Assembly (NCBI GenBank): GCA_905221605.1
Contig: CAJNDS010002211.1
Location: 167,501-231,500, forward strand
DNA length: 64,000 bases
Source: Symbiodinium natans
Taxonomy: Eukaryota; Sar; Dinophyceae; Suessiales; Symbiodiniaceae
Direction: 5' to 3'
The stretch's first letter is position 1; every line of letters starts with the position of its first letter. The notes below the pieces were generated by a model, which saw nothing but the letters and a program-made list of their open reading frames with translations, was not told the origin of the DNA and made no database searches. Below are positions 1 through 13,622 of this stretch, piece after piece. The position numbers and the translations under genes are program-made.

Positions 1-110
1 GCTTCAAGAAGGATCCCGGCTTGAAGACTAAAGCTGCATTGAAAGGCTAGGGGTGTTTGGAGAGCTTTCAGTGTCGCCTTGATGCCTCACCTTCGTTCGT
101 GAGCACACTC

Positions 111-185
111 AAGCCTAAACCCCTAAATCCTAAACCCTATAAGTCCTGGACCCTATAAATACAATAAACCCTATAAACCTGAACG
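111..185 (-). repeat. Degenerate telomere-like repeat
   Basis: Loose CCCTAAA/CCCTATAAA words on the plus strand. Confidence 0.5.
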
Positions 186-234
186 CGGCCTGACATGGCT
201 TGTAGCGGGTTGCTTCAGGGGCTTCGGACTTGTG

Positions 235-385
235 GCTTTCTGGTGGTGCCGGACCTGAAACGCACCTTGGCCTGTACGAAACGCAGTCCAGCAGAGCCTG
301 AAACGCACCTCCGCGGCCACGCACGGCGGACCTGAAACGCACACCCCCGTTCACGGTCGGGCGGACCCGAAACGCGCTTTGACCG
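235..385. repeat. Irregular CCTGAAACGCAC repeat
   Basis: CCTGAAACGCAC occurs near 250, 297 and 331, with related CGAAACGC words between and after. It makes an R-F-R-S-like repeat on the minus strand but no credible gene. Confidence 0.4.
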
Positions 386-1730
386 ATGACAGCGAAGAAG
401 GCAACATGACCTGAACAGATCCACTGCAGCAGGCCCCGGTCTCAGCCACCCACAGCCAGCCCCAGACTAAGCAGGGACGTTGTCTCCGAGCCTGCCACAC
501 CTCCAGGCTGGGAACGTGACCCCTGCCCGAACACGCAGAGCTAGCCGTGCGCCAGAACACAGCGCAGACAAAACAAGCAGAGTCCTTCCCAGACCAGATT
601 CAGCACGTCGGAAAGAACCAAGCACAAGATGACCAGCTACCATTCTCATGCAAACGCCGCCGAGGCGGGACAAGCCAGTCATCACCCTGCCAGGACGCGA
701 GGAAAGGAGAGCACTGATACGCACACCCCACAACCCCCTTGCCATGGACTGTTTACACTAGCACGACCAGGCAAAAAAGAAACGTCCTCCCGAAGCCCGA
801 CGCTAAAGTGCGTACTGCGAGTCTTTTACGTGGTGTTTTTAGGGGCCGTTGTTGGGCCCTACCGTAAACAAAGCGACGCTCCAGGCAAGAAAAGTAGGAA
901 GAGACAGACAGAGCTTGCGCTGTTTCAATCTGAAATCTGGAAGAGTTCTGGTTCAGAACTATGCAGCGCGTCAAGTTTGAGCTGGCATGCAAGGTTTGAC
1001 CACTTTCTTCGACCGTCGTGCGAAGGTGGGTCCTGCACAGCACCTTCAGGTTGAGTTTGAGGGTGCTCGGACGTACTCGGCCTCCGGTGCTTGCGCTTTT
1101 GGCATCAAGGAACGGGAGATGGGGAGTCAAGGAGAGTTTGAGCAGAGCCGCGACAATCACGACACCAATGAGATGTCGCTGTCAGCAAAAGCATGGGATG
1201 TGTTGACCATCACGTTGACCTCCCTCCTAGCCGAGCCAGGTCTGCACGCACAGATCGAGGTCCACGTCGACCATGCATCGGGGAAGAAAGTCGTCGCAAA
1301 GCGCTTTTCGAGGCCCGGGAAACTCTCTCCAGAGTTGGCATTGTGGACACCATCACCATCACGCTGCCTTCGCAGTGCAGCACCAGGAGCTATCTGCTGG
1401 ATGGACCGCGTGCCTTTCGCGAGTCAGATGCATTCTGTGGAGAGGACCGGGGGAGGGGTGATGCACTGTAGCAAGCCAAGCTCGTCTGCGAAGCACCATG
1501 TCGGAAATGTCTAAAGCTCCCTCGCTGAAGATACGTTAGCAGAAAGCAGCACAAAGCAGCACACGACAAGCATTTAGGGTTTTTTAACCTCAGAAAACCC
1601 TAAAAAAACCCGAAATGGTTTTTTTAACGTTCAAAAACCCTACGAGCCACGAAGACTTCGAAGAGACGTATAAGACAGTTCGCGTGCAGCATTTGTGCAG
1701 CAGCGCCTCCAGAGCCAGCTGAGTCTTCGG
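386..1730. other. No gene recognised
   Basis: Several overlapping small ORFs on both strands, none with motifs. At 1,573-1,645, AGGGTTTTTTAACC and AAAACCCTAAAAAAACCC make a short inverted telomere-like motif. Confidence 0.4.
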
Positions 1731-1832
1731 GGCTTAGGGTTTAGGGTTTAGGGCTTAGGGGCTTAGGGGCTTAGAGGCTTAGGGTTTAGGGTTTAGGGTT
1801 AGGGCTTAGGGTTTAGGGTTTAGGGTTTAGAG
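1731..1832 (+). repeat. Interstitial telomere-like array (TTTAGGG)n
   Basis: About 14 units of TTTAGGG with CTTAGGG variants. Confidence 0.9.
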
Positions 1833-2450
1833 CTGCAAGGATCCCTGGACTGAGATGTTTCTGGCGATGAAGCTGGGACAGGCATTCTGCTTGGGAACCT
1901 CAAAGCATTGCGGACGCATGGTTTTGCACATTGGCCTTGGCCGAACATGCGCTGCGAAGATGATGTGCTGAAGGAAAGCCAAACCAACACGAGGATCATG
2001 CAATCTAGCTCCATGCCAGGCTGGTCCAGATCGCATCAAGGGAGTCGGGTCCCGAGGGCTAGGGGTGAAGGAGCAGGGTCTCAGGCAGCACATGGCAGCT
2101 GCTATGGCAGCACATGGCACACTGCTTGAGCGAAAGCTTAGGGTTTAGTGTTTAAGGTTGTTTAAGGTTGATGGTTATGGGAGGGTTCAGGTTTCTGTCA
2201 GCCTTTGCTTGAGCCAAAAGTTAAGCGCTGAGGGCCTTGGCTAGGGTCGTTTAAGGTGCAGCGTTGTGCGATGCCAGGGGATGGCAAGGCTCGGCAGGTG
2301 GCTGCTCAGTGTGTCTTTTTAACCCCCCTCCCCCTGCCAATCCTTTAGGGGGTAACCCCCCCTGGGAACTACTATGGAATCGTTTCCACATAGCTCTAAC
2401 TGAACACGCTTCGTGTCAGGTTGTGTTTCGGTTCTGGGTCATAGGCAACC
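1833..2450. other. No gene recognised; spliced-leader-like 12-mer
   Basis: The minus strand at 2,211-2,222 reads TTTTGGCTCAAG, the end of the dinoflagellate spliced leader, possibly a relic of a retroposed mRNA. No recognisable ORF follows. Confidence 0.3.
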
Positions 2451-2605
2451 GAAACCCTAAAAACCCTAAACACACCCTCAACCCTGAACACCCTAAGCCC
2501 TAAATACCCTGAACCCTATGAAACCCCAAACCCTAGAGACTCCTAAGCCCTAGTGCCCCTAGCCCCTGGACCCTAAACCCTTGAACCCTAAACCCTTGAG
2601 CACAT

Positions 2606-2876
2606 AGGGCTTAGGGTTTAGGGTTAAACCCTAAACCCTAAACCCTAAACCCTAAACCCTAAACCCTAAACCCTAAACCCTAAACCCTAAACCCTAAACC
2701 CTAAACCCTAAACCCTAAACCCTAAACCCTAAACCCTAAACCCTAAACCCTAAACCCTAAACCCTAAACCCTAACCCCTAAACCCTAAACCCTAAACCCT
2801 AAACCCTAAACCCTAAACCCTAAACCCTAAACCCTAAACCCTAAACCCTAAACCCTAAACCCTAAACCCTAAACCC
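2606..2876 (-). repeat. Interstitial telomere array with head-to-head junction
   Basis: About 35 nearly perfect CCCTAAA units. At 2,610-2,640 the plus strand switches from TTTAGGG to CCCTAAA through TTAGGGTTAAACCCTAA, the orientation of a telomere-to-telomere fusion. Degenerate units extend left to about 2,450. Confidence 0.9.
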
Positions 2877-3003
2877 AGAGTTGAGGGGCACCATGTGAGA
2901 AGTGCCAGTCGATCCCAGGTCTTGCCATGCTACGGCGTCTACCGTGACGCCAGCCGTGGCCTCTGAATGCCCTGGGAGCCAAATGTGGGCCCCACACTTT
3001 GGG

Positions 3004-3038
3004 GGTTTAGGGTTTAGGGTTTAGGGTTTAGGGTTGGG
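3004..3038 (+). repeat. Short TTTAGGG array
   Basis: Five units between GGGGG and GGGGGCTTTACGAAAATAGGGG, so it may sit inside a TIR element. Confidence 0.7.
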
Positions 3039-3069
3039 GGCTTTACGAAAATAGGGGCCCCCTGAAAAT

Positions 3070-3784
3070 GGACCCCCCCACAGCAGTCGGATCCCTTCAT
3101 GCTAAGGACCCCAAAAAGGGTGCCGACTTATCGCGTTTCTCACCTGAGCTTTCTGCATTGCGAAAGCATCGCGCGCAAGCTGGAGACATCCACTTTCTTT
3201 GGCAACGTGCGGTCTGTCATGGTTTGTACTGTTTACGTTGCGGTCAAATCGCGCGCATAGCAAGGGTTGATTTGAAAACGATTTTTCATCTTTAGTACCC
3301 CCTGATCCTTTTGTAATCCTTACAAAGTCATAGCTCTTTTAGGGAACCCAAAGCTACCCTAGTTAAGTCCAAAGCTGTGACGTCAAAGAATGCATGCATA
3401 AGAGGGATCTCTGATTCCTGTGAGCGTTCCTTTCTTACGTTGCGCGCGGCACGTGCGGCGCGTGCGGCCCAGCTCTCGCCAAGGTGTGGCGCGAATAGGA
3501 GCAAGAAGGAGCATAAAAGCAATCAAGGAGGCATGCGAAGGTTGTTAGCTTCTCTTGCCATCAGGTGACAGTGCGATCCTGATGCTGGAGTGGGCCTCTG
3601 CCGGCGATGTCTTTGAATTTGTCCGGCGCTGAGCAAGAGAAATGGACTTTGTGTGTGAGTTCTTGAGCGAGGGGCGTTGCACCGTCGTAAAGCGGCCATA
3701 AAAGCATCAGCTGGGATTCGAAAGCCGCAGACAAACCAAACGCACAAACGCACAAGCGCACAAACACACAAAGACACAAAGACA
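3070..3784. other. No gene recognised
   Basis: Unique-looking sequence with short ORFs lacking motifs. GCGCGCGGCACGTGCGGCGC near 3,440 is GC-rich. Confidence 0.4.
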
Positions 3785-3881
3785 TAAAGATGGACTCACA
3801 CTCGGCGCGCGCACGCACGCACGCACATGCGCGCACGCAGGCACGCACGCACGCACGCATGCGCACGCGCTCACGCACACG

Positions 3882-3920
<39 letters not shown>

Positions 3921-4320
3921 GCACGCCAAATATCCTGACATGTCACACACACACACACACACACACGCGCATCTACGCACGCACACATGCGCACTTACGC
4001 ACCTCACGGTGCTTACGCACGCTCACGGTACTTACGCACGCACGCGCACTTAACCACGCACGGCACTTACGCGCGCATGTGCACTTACGCACGCACGCGC
4101 ACTGACGCACGCACACGCAAGTCGCACGCACGCGCACTCATGCACGCACACGCGCTTATGCACGCACGCGCACTTAAGCAAGGGCGTGCACTTAGGCTTG
4201 CACGCGCACATACGCGCACTTACGCGTACTTACGCGCACTTACGCGCACTTACGCACGCTCGTGCACTTACACATTCGCACCTATGCATGCCCGCCCGCC
4301 CGCTCGCATGCACTTTATTA
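3785..4320. repeat. CA/CGCA-rich cryptic repeat
   Basis: CGCACGCACACG and (CA)n words with a recurring CGCACTTACG unit from about 3,985. ORFs here are artefacts. Confidence 0.85.
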
Positions 4321-5854
4321 TTCCTTCTTCCACTTATTCTTCATTCTTTCTGTTGTGCTTTCTTTGCTTTCGTTTCATTGTTCACTTTGTTTTCCTATAG
4401 ACATATATATGCACATAGACATATTTTGCTTTTGTTGTTGTTTAACATGTTTTTGCTTGTTTCATCTCGCTCTCGCTCTCTCATTTTTTTTCTTCGCTCA
4501 CGTTGTTCCGTTGCCACTGCGAGGGGTAGCACATCCTGGGTGAAAGCATGAGGCCAGTGGCCTTGGTGAGCCTGGACCGGAAAGAGAGGCCCAGGTCGGA
4601 CGAACCATTCTTGATTTCCGGGTTCAGCACTGCGGCTTCGATTCGTAGCAGTGCCCACCCATGCTGATTGCAGACAAGCGATATCAAAACCGTTGGTTCG
4701 GTTTTTATGAAGCAAAGTTATCAGGCTGAAAGTGCTCTTACGGGACAAGCTTGCCGGCTTCTGGTTTCCAGCAGTTTCTTGCAGCCTCTGTGCAGTTTGT
4801 TTTCAGGCTGCCCACGTCCTTTGCGCACTCCTGCAGACAGTATCACGACTGCACCGTCCGAACCTTGGTTCCTGTCTGCAGTCCAGCGCAAACTCGCCTG
4901 TAGTGTAGGGCTGCCATGACTGATGCGCAGGCTTGGGCGTAGCGCACGGTGATGTCAGTGCCGAGAATGCGTCCGGCCCTATATACCTGCGCTCGTGTAG
5001 CCAAGACGGGGGAAGCGACTGCTGTATGTGGCTTGGGAGAGGAAGCCGAAAGTTTGGCTACACGCCCCGCCTCGGCCAGAGGTCGCCTTCACGCCCCCCT
5101 TTCCAGGTTTACAGGGATCGGGAAACCATGGTGCGCATACACACAACGTGCAAAGAGAACGTTTGTGACGTTGTAACCAGGAGGGGGTGGGGGGTTGAGC
5201 TTTCATTGCTGCAGGAAGCCATCAAAGCAATGGCGCTGCCATGTTTGTGCGGCCATTTTGATCTTTTTGAGAGTTCATTTGGTCCCTGTGGGTTCATGAG
5301 AGGGGTCGATGTCCATACGCCATCCATGGGCTCCATAACGAGAGGAGGAAGGCCCACCGTCTGCCCCATCCAGCATGTCAGGCAAGTTACCGGGTCATAA
5401 ACGGTTTCTATCGTTCTTCTTCCCCTCCTGCCTGACACGACGGGCTGTGGAGAAGGGTGGGGGGGGGGGGTGGGACGGCCAGCCATTTCAAGCGCAAGGG
5501 GGGGAGGGGCTGCATCCGGATTAGGGGCCGAGGCCACGACGGATCTGTAGTGAGAGTCAGTGGCGTGCATATGAGGATAATTCGAATGGAGGACGGAGAG
5601 GTGGAGGCGGGACAGGTTCACTCTGTCTTTGGGCCACGAGTAAGCAGCAACTTGGCGCAGGTTGCTCTTCTTGACTTCGCTATGGCAATTCACAGCGCGG
5701 ATTTGTCAGCTGTGCCGGGGCCACAGGGTGTCCTCATGTTTGCAGATGGTTTGGCAAAGTTGGCATGCAACAGATGCAGAGATTTCAGAGATTTCTTGCC
5801 TTTGCCGGTGCTGGGCCCAGTGCAGAGTGCAGCGATGCGAAGCGTTGGACGTAA

Positions 5855-5930
5855 ACTAACCCTAAGCCCTGAACCCTCAGCCCTAAACCCATCTAAACCC
5901 TCAACATCCCTAAACCCTGAACCCTAAATC
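5855..5930 (-). repeat. Degenerate CCCTAAA array
   Basis: CCCTAAGCCCTGAACCCTCAG and related words. Confidence 0.6.
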
Positions 5931-6053
5931 GCAATGCTTGCAGAAGGGGGTGTGCCCAAGGACGGGAGCACGAGGAAAGCCGATGTACCGGGCGCCGGAC
6001 CCCTTGTCATCCTCGTAAGCCCTGGCGGGCACCATGCCCCACCTTACAGCACT

Positions 6054-6130
6054 TTGGGGGTTTCCGAAAACAGGGGGTGCCCTTTTTTGGGGGGGTCCCT
6101 TGTAAGGGGATTTTCTTCTATTTGGGTTAC
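6054..6130. mobile_element. Degenerate member of the GGGGGTTT TIR family
   Basis: GGGGGTTTCCGAAAACAGGG matches the family left end, and GGGGGGGTCCCTTGTAAGGG follows. The right end was not found. Confidence 0.25.
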
Positions 6131-7811
6131 CTGGCCCTGCATCGCCACTCCTCTATCAGTATATGCAGTAATGTCAGTGGATGTCAGAGGCTGAAATGTG
6201 TTGTTTCAGGCAGTATGATGACGGTCCTGAGTGAGGGGTGGGCGAGACACATTGGGAATGAGATGGTGCTTCATACAGCGAGCATTGGGTAGCAAGTGTC
6301 ACCCTTGGCAGATGTCGCAGGAAACGCTCCCAGAAAACGTTGCCTACGATGCACGTGCAGCAGACCTCTTTGCCTGCGGGGTGCACTTCCCAGCATCGCG
6401 TGCGTGGCAGTGGTCCGAGTGAGCAGACAAACCCGCGTGACTAAAGCGAGCCGTGCAGCAGCGCCTGCAAACTTTGCGGTGTTGTGGCTGAGGTGGTCGG
6501 CTATGCTTTGGCCATCGGGAACTACCCTTGGCAGAGCACTGCCGGAGGCGCTGGCCGCGATGTTTGAGGGCATGTGAAGGATTGCTCTCACGAGGGCTCT
6601 TGCCACTGTTGCCCCAGTGCTTCCGGGACATGATGGTCATGCTTTTTCGGGGCATTGTGTCTGTTCTTGCGCCAGCCGACGCTAGCATTCAGCCGACACC
6701 AGAATGGCTGACATCAGAGGGTTCGCGATGGATCTTAACACTCTTCGTTCAGAGCATACTTTTTTTGGGAGCAGCTTCTTTCACCGACCTGCTTCAGTTC
6801 TTGAGTGGTTTCGAAGAGCTTTAGACACCATGTCTAGAACCGGGAAGGTTGCAAGGCCTTCTCGTACGTCCAGAAGAACGGGCTTGCTCGGTTTTTTGAG
6901 AAGCAGCTTGTCAGCAACTGGGTCAGGGGTGCTCTTGTCTTCATTGTGTCGGAGCGAAGCGACCTGTGTGAAGAGACGCCAAATGACATGGTAGAAGCAG
7001 CCCTGGAGGGCGAACCACAAAGACCAAGCGAAGCTGGTAAAGCTGGCAAAGTGTCCACGTAGGACATAGAGCACGAATGAAGCTACGACACTGCGACGAC
7101 GCTTTGCGAGCACGAAAGAGCTAATCCGGCAACCTTGCCGCCTCAGAGATGCAGTGTTCCCACCAACCACTCGCTTCGGCCGATGAAGGGTACGCCCGCA
7201 CTTTTGGCGTGGGTAGTGCCTGAGCAGCGCCGGAGCCAGCCGAAGTAAACGGCACGGCCTCCTCAGCATGTGCGTAAGGTCGTACATAAGATGTGCGTGT
7301 ACGCGAGGGCATGCAGCGGGAGGGGCCTCCGGAACACGTCCCTCAGTGGTCGTACCGGCACCGATCCCATGACTACCTTACAGAGCTGAGATGGAGCTCG
7401 TGTTCCTGACACGGGGTAAAAGCATTGGAATCCAGACCGCAGCCGGATCCTTGAAGCTAACAGCTTCTAGCCGCGACCTTCGGCACTGCAGGTCCTGGTG
7501 CGACACACTCTTGCAAGGAAAAGTGCCCTCCCAGCATGCGGGCAGTCGTCATGCTAGGGTGGGCAGCTGGGGGAGAACGCGCCAACCAGTTCGGCTCAGG
7601 CTCGAGCTCTGAGACTGTGAGAAGGTCGTAAAGTGCAGAAAGTTCCAACATCTGGGAAGTCCTTCTAGTTTAGGGTTCAGGGTTTAGGGTTTGATTCTTG
7701 GCTTGAATCGATATCTGGATTCCAATAATTTCGACCAACTCGTCAGATGTAGACTGGGCTTTGAGATTTGGAGATTAGACATCCGAACAAGAACTGCGAA
7801 TGCTTCGTAAA

Positions 7812-7950
7812 CACCCTAAACCCTAAACCCTAAACCCTAAACCCTAAGCCCTAAGCCCTAAGCCCTAAGCCCTAAACCCTAAACCCTAAACCCTACACCC
7901 TAAACCCTAAACCCTAAACCCTAAACCCTAAACCCTAAACCCTAAACCCC
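7812..7950 (-). repeat. CCCTAAA/CCCTAAG array
   Basis: About 20 units, with a block of CCCTAAG variants in the middle. Confidence 0.9.
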
Positions 7951-8074
7951 CTGAGTGGGTGCAGCCTGAAAACGTAAGGCGCACCGTCGCTGTGGGCTCC
8001 TCAAAGGCCTGGCCTGAAGAAGTTATGAAAAACTATAAATACATATATTCTTTTTTTTCTTCGTTATGTATTTA

Positions 8075-8882
<808 letters not shown>

Positions 8883-9057
8883 CTGTTGTTGTTACTATTG
8901 TTGTTACTATTGTTGTTACTATTGTTGTTATTATTGTTATTATATACAGATATACATATACATATATATATATATGTATATAAAGATACACATAGTATAG
9001 AATGATATATACATATACATATACATATCCATATACATATACATCTACATCTACATC

Positions 9058-9095
<38 letters not shown>

Positions 9096-9150
9096 TAGTA
9101 TATGTACATAATCTAGTATATTAGATATGTATATGCATATATAGGGTATC
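8883..9150. repeat. AT-rich ACATAT/TATATA repeat
   Basis: ATTGTTGTTACT units, then ACATATACATAT words with ACATCTACATCT variants. Confidence 0.9.
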
Positions 9151-9995
9151 CGCACCCTCTCAGATTCCATTGTCTTTGTGATTGGCTTTGGTGGTGTTAT
9201 TGGCACAGATTGGCACGTTTCCACTCCCGCGGTTCCGGACAGGTGCCTGTCTCGCAGATCCTCTCACCGGGGTTCCAGGCAGTTCTAGCAGTGTGAGCCT
9301 GAGTTGGCCCTGTGCAGCCGACATGACATGGCTGCACCTGCAATGCATCTGAGAGTTCTGCAAAAGCCTTCCGGGCGAATGCGTTGAGGCTCTTTTGGAC
9401 CTAGACCCAGCCAGAACCTCAGCTCTTGATCTCATTTTGCCAGACATTGGGCTGGCATGTTTAGATGGAGGTTTTGCGTGCGCTGGTCGCTCTTGCGGTC
9501 TTACCCTTTGCGAAAGCTTGACACAGATCTGGGCCAACTTGTGCATGCGGGTCCCCACGACCCCACAAAACTCAACATTGACACAAGCTGCCTACTGCCT
9601 TACTGCGCCGGCGCAGCTCGGATGGTGTGCGTGTGCGTGTGTGCGTGTGTGCATGTGTGCGTGTCAAAAGGTCTGTGTGTCTAAAGGTCCAGCCTTTGGT
9701 AGTGTGACAAGGGCAGGCGAGGGCGAGCTGCACCTGTGCCGAGGCGAAGCGTGTTGACCTCTCCGAGTTTGTCTTGAAAGTGTAGCTTTGCACAAGTGCC
9801 GAGCCCAGCTCTAGCGGCTTTGGTCAGGAGGTGCCCACAGATCCAACCGACCAGATCCAACCGACGAGAGGTTAAGTAAGCCGTTGACACGCACCAGGGC
9901 TTAAAGTTTAAAGATCTGGCTGTTTGAATTATTCTTAGAATAGCAAAGTGGCAACATATTTCTGGGACGCTTGGTTGCTTGCGCTTCGGAGGATC
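9151..9995. other. No gene recognised
   Basis: Short (TG)n at 9,625-9,665. No motif-bearing ORF. Confidence 0.4.
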
Positions 9996-10174
9996 TAAAC
10001 CCTAAACCCTAAACCCTAAACCCTAAACCCTAAACCCTAAACCCTAAACCCTAAACCCTAAACCCTAAACCCTAGACCCTAGACCCTAAACCCTAAACCC
10101 TGAACCCTGAACCCTGAACCCTGAACCCTGAACCCTGAACCCTGAACCCTAAACCCTAGACCCTAAACCCTAAA
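9996..10174 (-). repeat. CCCTAAA array with CCCTGAA block
   Basis: About 25 units. CCCTAGA and then about seven CCCTGAA variants form local homogeneous blocks, suggesting expansion by slippage. Confidence 0.9.
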
Positions 10175-13100
10175 CTGGAGGATCTAAGGTCGGAACCATG
10201 GGCCCTTTCGCATTGGTCTCTTACCCTTGTTTAGAGGGATCCGGAGTCGGGGGCCATAGAATGCATAGTGTTTACGAGTTTTTAGGGTTTAGGGTTTAGG
10301 GTTTAGGGATGCAACAAGGGACTTAGATTAAGGGCCCACTATAGCGGAGGTGTTCTGACTCGCCAAGACTCGCTAACTCGGCTCCGGTCTGCTTTATGCA
10401 CAATGAGATCGGTCCGAGCGACTCCATTCTTTTTCATAGTTCCGTTGGCTAAATGATGACCTCTGAAGTCCATAGGGTGACCTGAAGTTCATCTCCCCCT
10501 ATACAGAATGTGTGTGTGTGTGCGTGTGTGTTTAAAGGGAGTCCTTGACATTGAACATCTTGTACTCGGCGGAAGGTTCGTTGTGCGCTCTTTTGTGGTT
10601 CGGCAATCCCTGTATGGGTTCCGCATTCGGCCAACACTCCAAGGCTTTTAATTTTCAGTTCAGACGATTTTTTGATCGCTCCCATTTTTCAAAGCGCTCG
10701 TGCAGACTCAGCTTTGGCTGTCGTTGCAAGAATGGCTGACGCAGTTCGCGGCGAGAAAGGATGGTATGAGACTATGCCAGCCTTGTGATGAAGCCGGCAA
10801 AGCCTGCAGATTTCTGAAGCCCTTCCAGTCTGATGCCTCTGCTGGGGCGAAGGACGAACCCTCCTAAATGAGCGTATTCTCTGGTATCATGGTGAACATT
10901 CTGCTGCCCCAGAAGGGTGCAATATCTTGATTCGTATCCCGTCTCTGCCCCCAACTGCTATTTGATGGGATGTGCAGGACTGGGACATGATTGTAGGGGT
11001 CACCACAGATCCCGTGTTAATTTGATTTCACAGGACTTTCTTTGATTGAATTTTTGAAAAGGGAGTCCACCTCAGGCGTGCGGAGGTTCCTGGACCCTAC
11101 AGAGCCAGGAGGGAGAACGACTCTGGAGGCTTCGCTGGGCACCCAATGCCCTGCAGCAATCTCTTTGACGGCCACGTATTCAGGACTTAGCACCCTAAAC
11201 CCTAAACCCTACACCCTAAACCCTAAAACCCTAAAACCCTAGAACCTAAGCCCGAAGCCCGAAGCCCTAAGCCCTAAGCCCTAAGCCCTAAGCCCTAAGC
11301 CCTAAGCCCTAAGCCCTAAGCCCTAAGCCCTAAGCCCTAGCGCTGCTCGAAGCTGCACGACTTGGCAGCTAGAATGCTGCTGATCAATTCCTCTCCCTTT
11401 CCCAGCAATCTACCTCTGGGCACTTTGACTCGCCAGTTACACATTTCAAAAGGTGGGCTTTAAGCTTGCACGCCTTGGGTCTTGCAAGCTCCCACTGGTT
11501 GCGTTCGTTGATGTTCGTTGTGTATGATTGCGATATGTCTGAAAGACCGCTGCCTGAGCAGCTGTTGCAGTCAACAGAATTGAGTTGCTGCAACATTTCG
11601 AATTTCCTGTGTTTTCATCGTGGCCACTTTCACGACATGCATATCTAATTTCCTGCGCTGTCTTCAGCCTTCGCGAAATATCAGGGTCAGCTCACACGTT
11701 CAATCATGTTCTTCGCGCGAGACTGGGTGAAAGGTTGTACGCCACAGGAAGTTTCCCTCACGCACATGGCCAAGCTGGTCCGAAAGATGTAGGGTTTAGG
11801 GTTTAGGGCTTAGGGTTTAGGGTTTAGCGTTGGAGAGATGTGCTGTCCATGTGAAGCCATTGGTATCTTGCTGGATGTCCTTTCGGGGGTACGTGGCTTG
11901 GCCGAAAACTTTGCGCAAAGCGCAGGAAGCATCTTTCCTTCCAATGTGCCCGTTTCACATACGTCCCAGCTGAGAGAGTTGGGTATAGTGATGCTTCTAG
12001 GGTGCACTTTGTGAAGCAGGCCAAGATTGCAAACTCCCACAGGCTGAGCATATAGAAGGGAGTAAGCAGGGCCTTGCCGCTTTGGCTATACCGAACTGCA
12101 GCACCGAAAAGTTTGAAGCGGTCCTTTCTTTGATTGATGGCAAACTCAGGCAGAAGTCAACAGCTTCAAGAAGCTGTACTGTAGCGATTGCGATGCTCGA
12201 GCACCCGTGGGTTTAGGGACAGTGACCCAAAACCACGGGACTTTTACTTGTCCATGCTCAAGCCGAAATTCTGCCTGGCCCGAGCCCAGAAGATTCCTAC
12301 AACCAAGCCCAAAACCTAAACATACCTAAACGCTCCAAGACCATCTCACAAGCCTCCCCCATCCCCATAAATGGACGACGGATGTCTCTCGCAGGTCTTG
12401 GCGGACCTTGCAGCCACTCTGCGGCGCTGCGGCTCCGAGTACGGTCTGGTCGTCGTGGCCAGTCCTCCCAGAAGGGACGTTGATGTTAGCTACTACTATT
12501 TTGCTTAAGAACCCCAAAAGAATAAACAACAGTAGTCCCTATATTGCCCTTTTAAGGAAGAATATTTTTTGGCGGGGTACTTAAGCAACTGTTGCGGCTG
12601 AGGCTGTGGGAAATCGGCTGTCAGAAGCGAGGGTCAGGAAGTTCAGTGTGGGCGATAGTCTCAGAAAAACCTCCCAATTTGGTGGTTCTTGGGTTCCATA
12701 AGTTTAGGCTTTAGGGTTTGGGGTTTAGGGAAGGGGGGGGGGGAGACGGAAGCTTGAGACTGAGTCCAACACTCCAAGCCGCCCACAAGCATCGACCTCA
12801 CTCGGCCGAGGGGGGTGCGCACGCTCGTTACTCTCGTTGCCCCTGGCTGCCTTGCAAGTAGCCCAACCCACTTGTGACCTTCAAATGTCAGTAAGAGAGA
12901 CCTTGAGTTTCTAAACGTCTTCGAGGTGGAGTTCACCAAAGTGTTTCAGTCTGAATTCTTCCTTTTGAGCCTTTCAGGTTACAAACCACATGACGACAAG
13001 GCGAGTCGGCACAGTGCTCTTCTGCGTCAAGTCTGGTTGAATCCGCTGATGTGTTGGGAAGCAAGTGCAGGGAAGGGCATATTCTTAGCTGAATGGCCGC

Positions 13101-13517
13101 CATCCTATTTGGTGCCAGGGGTGGCACATGCGAGAGAGAGAGAGAGAGAGAGAGCATGCATGCGCAACACCACCAAGTGTCAACGAGCGTCACGTAGCAG
13201 CTCCCACCCCAATCCGACCCCTCACTCGGAGTACCTGCAATTTTCGCTGCAGTCCATGCCCTTCAGCGGTGGTGTACGACAGTGCATGTTCCAAAGCTGG
13301 AATGGGAACAATAACTTGCGGGTCCGGTTGATGACGAGTCAATCTAGGCAAGGGCACCAAAGTACAACCCTACCTAAACCATCCTAAACCCTAAACCATT
13401 CAATGCCCACCTTTTCTGCGTGTCTCCCCCACTTCTGCGCCAGATTTGACCGCAGCGACTCGGCGGGTTGGCTGGCTCCAGCTCTGGGAGAGGCCGAGGG
13501 GCGCAGCACGCCAGCAC
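10175..13517. other. Gene-poor stretch
   Basis: Small TTTAGGG words (10,281-10,310; 11,790-11,830), (TG)n at 10,508, (AG)n at 13,131-13,154. ORFs under 160 residues without motifs. Confidence 0.4.
11189..11339 (-). repeat. CCCTAAA then CCCTAAG array
   Basis: Starts as CCCTAAA and becomes a run of about 12 CCCTAAG units. Confidence 0.85.
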
Positions 13518-13622
13518 GCCTGGGGTTTAGGGTGGTTTTAGGGTTTAGGGTTTGGGGTTTAGGGTTTAGGTTTTAGGGTTCAGGGTTTAGGGTTTAGGGT
13601 TTAGGGTTTAGGGTTTAGGGCT
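13518..13622 (+). repeat. TTTAGGG array
   Basis: About 14 units with minor variants. Confidence 0.9.

Larger units (their letters stand above)
4321..7811. other. Gene-poor stretch
   Basis: Apart from the weak arrays listed, I see only short ORFs. The longest is a 168-residue minus-strand frame at 6,781-7,287 with a true ATG but no motif and R/S/L-rich composition. A G-run lies at 5,458-5,471. Confidence 0.35.

Noticed and set aside
3561-4400. H/T/R-rich and C/V-rich ORFs
   Set aside because: CA/CGCA low complexity open on both strands.
6781-7287. 168-residue minus-strand ORF with a true ATG
   Set aside because: No motif, R/S/L-rich composition and overlapping open plus-strand frames. Too weak to call.
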